DNA of 15,078 nt from Pseudomonadota bacterium (GTDB lineage: Bacteria > Pseudomonadota > Gammaproteobacteria > Burkholderiales > Casimicrobiaceae): assembly GCA_029571495.1 (NCBI GenBank), contig JAKPSO010000069.1, forward strand, positions 1-15,078, read 5' to 3'. Both the position numbers and the translations under genes were made by a program. The notes under the pieces are model-generated. The model was not told the origin of the DNA and did not search any database. It worked only from the letters and a program-made list of their open reading frames with translations. Below are positions 13,819-15,078 of the stretch, one piece after another (the first letter of the stretch is position 1; the number at the start of each line of letters is the position of its first letter).

Positions 13819-15078
13819 CTACTTACGCACAGCCGCCCGAGCCGCCTCATCAACGTCGACGTACTTCCACGGCGTGCGCCAATACGGGTGGCGTTTGTAG
13901 CCGATCACCCATGGTTGCGTAAGATCGTTCACGTAAGTGTGAATGCCGAAATCGAGCACGCTGTTGGCCGCTGCGATTTCCGACATCGCGCGATAGAGTC
14001 GGTCGCGAGCGGCGCCGGGTGGCAGCTTCGCGGCGCCGTCGAACAAGCGGTCGTACTCCGCGTTCTTAAATTGCATATCGTTGATCGCGTTGATGTTGCG
14101 CGATACGAGCAAGCTGATAAATCCGCTGCCCGACGGCGAATCTGCCATCCAACTCCAACCCCACATTTGCAGTTTTCCGGTGCGTGACATCTCGATCAGA
14201 TCGGGCCACTTCTGCGCGAAAAACTCAACGCGAATTCCAATCGCGTCCATGCTCTTCTTCCAGATTTCTTCCTGCGTACGACCCCGTGTGTCCGTCGTCG
14301 TGCTGCGCGTGATTTTCAACGGCTGGCAGCCCGGCGCTTCGCGGTAGCCATCGCCGTCGCAGTCTTTGTAGCCAAATCGGTCCAGCAACGCGCGGGCCAA
14401 TTCCGGGTCGAATGGTGGGCGCAACTTGAGGTTCGGGTCATGCCCCGCTTGTCCCGGCGGCACGATTTGTTGCGCCAAATCGGCTTGACCCTTGAAGATC
14501 GTGGCAACTTCGCGCTCCGCGTCGTACGCAAGCAAAATCGCGCGCCGCAGCGCGTTTTTCTCGATGGAATACCCGCCGACAACCGGGTCGTTCATGTTGA
14601 AGTAATTGAAGCCCAACAGCGGCTCCAGCGCGCGCTGGTTGCGAATGCCCTTCGCGGCCAGTTCGGGCTTCAACGCGTTGTTGCTGCCCGTGAACATTCG
14701 GTCGAACAAATCGCGCGGCACTTCAACGCGGTCAAGCTCGCCTTTCTGAAAAGCCAACACACGCGGCAGGCTCTCTTCAAGCACCGTGACGACAACGCGA
14801 TCCAAAAGTGGCGCGCGGCGGCCAGCTGTGGCCTTCGCGAGTTCCTTGTCTTCCGTCGCTGTTGGCGTCGGCACACGATCTTCGCGGTACGTTGGGTTAC
14901 GGACGAGTTCTATCTTGCTGGATCGCTCCCACCGCCCGAGCATGAAGGCGCCGGTGCCAACAGGATGCTCACGCACGCGGTTGCGTTCATCGCGATATTT
15001 TTCGATCACTTCCCGCGCAACTGCGGCGAACGATCGACTCGTGAAGTTGTAGACAAACTCGAAGTCAGGTTGCAGCAG
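13819..15078 (-). CDS. ABC transporter solute-binding protein, family 5, paralogue; 5' end beyond window
   Basis: 419 residues are visible, ending at the TAG at 13821-13819. The frame stays open to the right edge, so the signal peptide and start are outside; the GTG at 15009 is internal, since LLQPDFEFVYNFTSRSFAAVAREV precedes it and aligns with the downstream protein. It is clearly paralogous to that protein: PVGTGAFMLGRWERSSKIEL, FNYFNMNDPVVGGYSIEKNA, LLDRFGYKDCDGDGYREAPG, AQKWPDLIEMSRTGKLQMWG and LTQPWVIGYKRHPYWRTPW all have counterparts. The two probably arose by tandem duplication and diverged, perhaps in ligand. One difference is DCDGDG against DRDGDG in the Asp-rich loop. The gap to its downstream neighbour holds only the repeat pair, so cotranscription is possible. 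Confidence 0.9.
   Translation of the reverse strand: MLQPDFEFVYNFTSRSFAAVAREVIEKYRDERNRVREHPVGTGAFMLGRWERSSKIELVRNPTYREDRVPTPTATEDKELAKATAGRRAPLLDRVVVTVLEESLPRVLAFQKGELDRVEVPRDLFDRMFTGSNNALKPELAAKGIRNQRALEPLLGFNYFNMNDPVVGGYSIEKNALRRAILLAYDAEREVATIFKGQADLAQQIVPPGQAGHDPNLKLRPPFDPELARALLDRFGYKDCDGDGYREAPGCQPLKITRSTTTDTRGRTQEEIWKKSMDAIGIRVEFFAQKWPDLIEMSRTGKLQMWGWSWMADSPSGSGFISLLVSRNINAINDMQFKNAEYDRLFDGAAKLPPGAARDRLYRAMSEIAAANSVLDFGIHTYVNDLTQPWVIGYKRHPYWRTPWKYVDVDEAARAAVRK

Overview
The window looks like chromosomal DNA of a GC-rich proteobacterium, most likely a betaproteobacterium. The grounds are a CusCBA-type copper efflux operon, an Lrp/AsnC regulator divergent from glmS, large exported family-5 solute-binding proteins, and REP-type interspersed palindromes. 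This placement is inference; no rRNA or other phylogenetic marker is present.

Left part (1-4545, all minus strand): a heavy-metal RND efflux operon read right to left. A small exported Cys/His-rich protein comes first, then the outer-membrane channel (CusC-like), the periplasmic adaptor (CusB-like) and the inner-membrane pump (CusA-like). Both junctions in cusC-cusB-cusA are 4-bp ATGA overlaps, so the three are translationally coupled. The adaptor has an N-terminal metal-binding segment and a C-terminal CusF-like domain whose His, Trp, Met and Met are spaced as in CusF, which points to Cu(I)/Ag(I). The pump is not intact. After about 320 normal residues the frame runs without a stop into what reads as a nonribosomal peptide synthetase (NRPS) adenylation domain. 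The switch falls exactly in a segment, PKGVEV, that both families contain. An assembly chimaera is the likeliest explanation, a real recombination the more exciting one.

Middle (4546-8887): a Tn3-family transposase gene of the resolvase-less IS1071 type with an apparently intact DDE triad. A GGGG-starting terminus is visible on the right (ending at 7855) but no matching left terminus. A 20-bp perfect inverted repeat lies between the transposase and the metal operon. To the right, an open frame begins at the transposon end and stops at 8240, consistent with the 3' remnant of a disrupted gene. About 650 bp of lower-coding-potential DNA follow.

Right part (8888-15078): glmS (minus) and a divergent Lrp/AsnC regulator (plus) share a 314-bp intergenic region. 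It holds a nested REP-like element and a set of TGCAATA-type motifs that overlap the regulator's start codon. After a convergent intergenic region with a large imperfect dyad come two paralogous family-5 ABC transporter solute-binding proteins on the minus strand. They are separated by an inverted pair of a GC-rich interspersed repeat, and the second runs off the right edge.

No CRISPR array, tRNA or rRNA was seen. I found no convincing new defence or biosynthetic system. The strongest anomalies are the CusA/NRPS junction, the asymmetric transposon next to the copper operon, and the operator-like array at the regulator's start.
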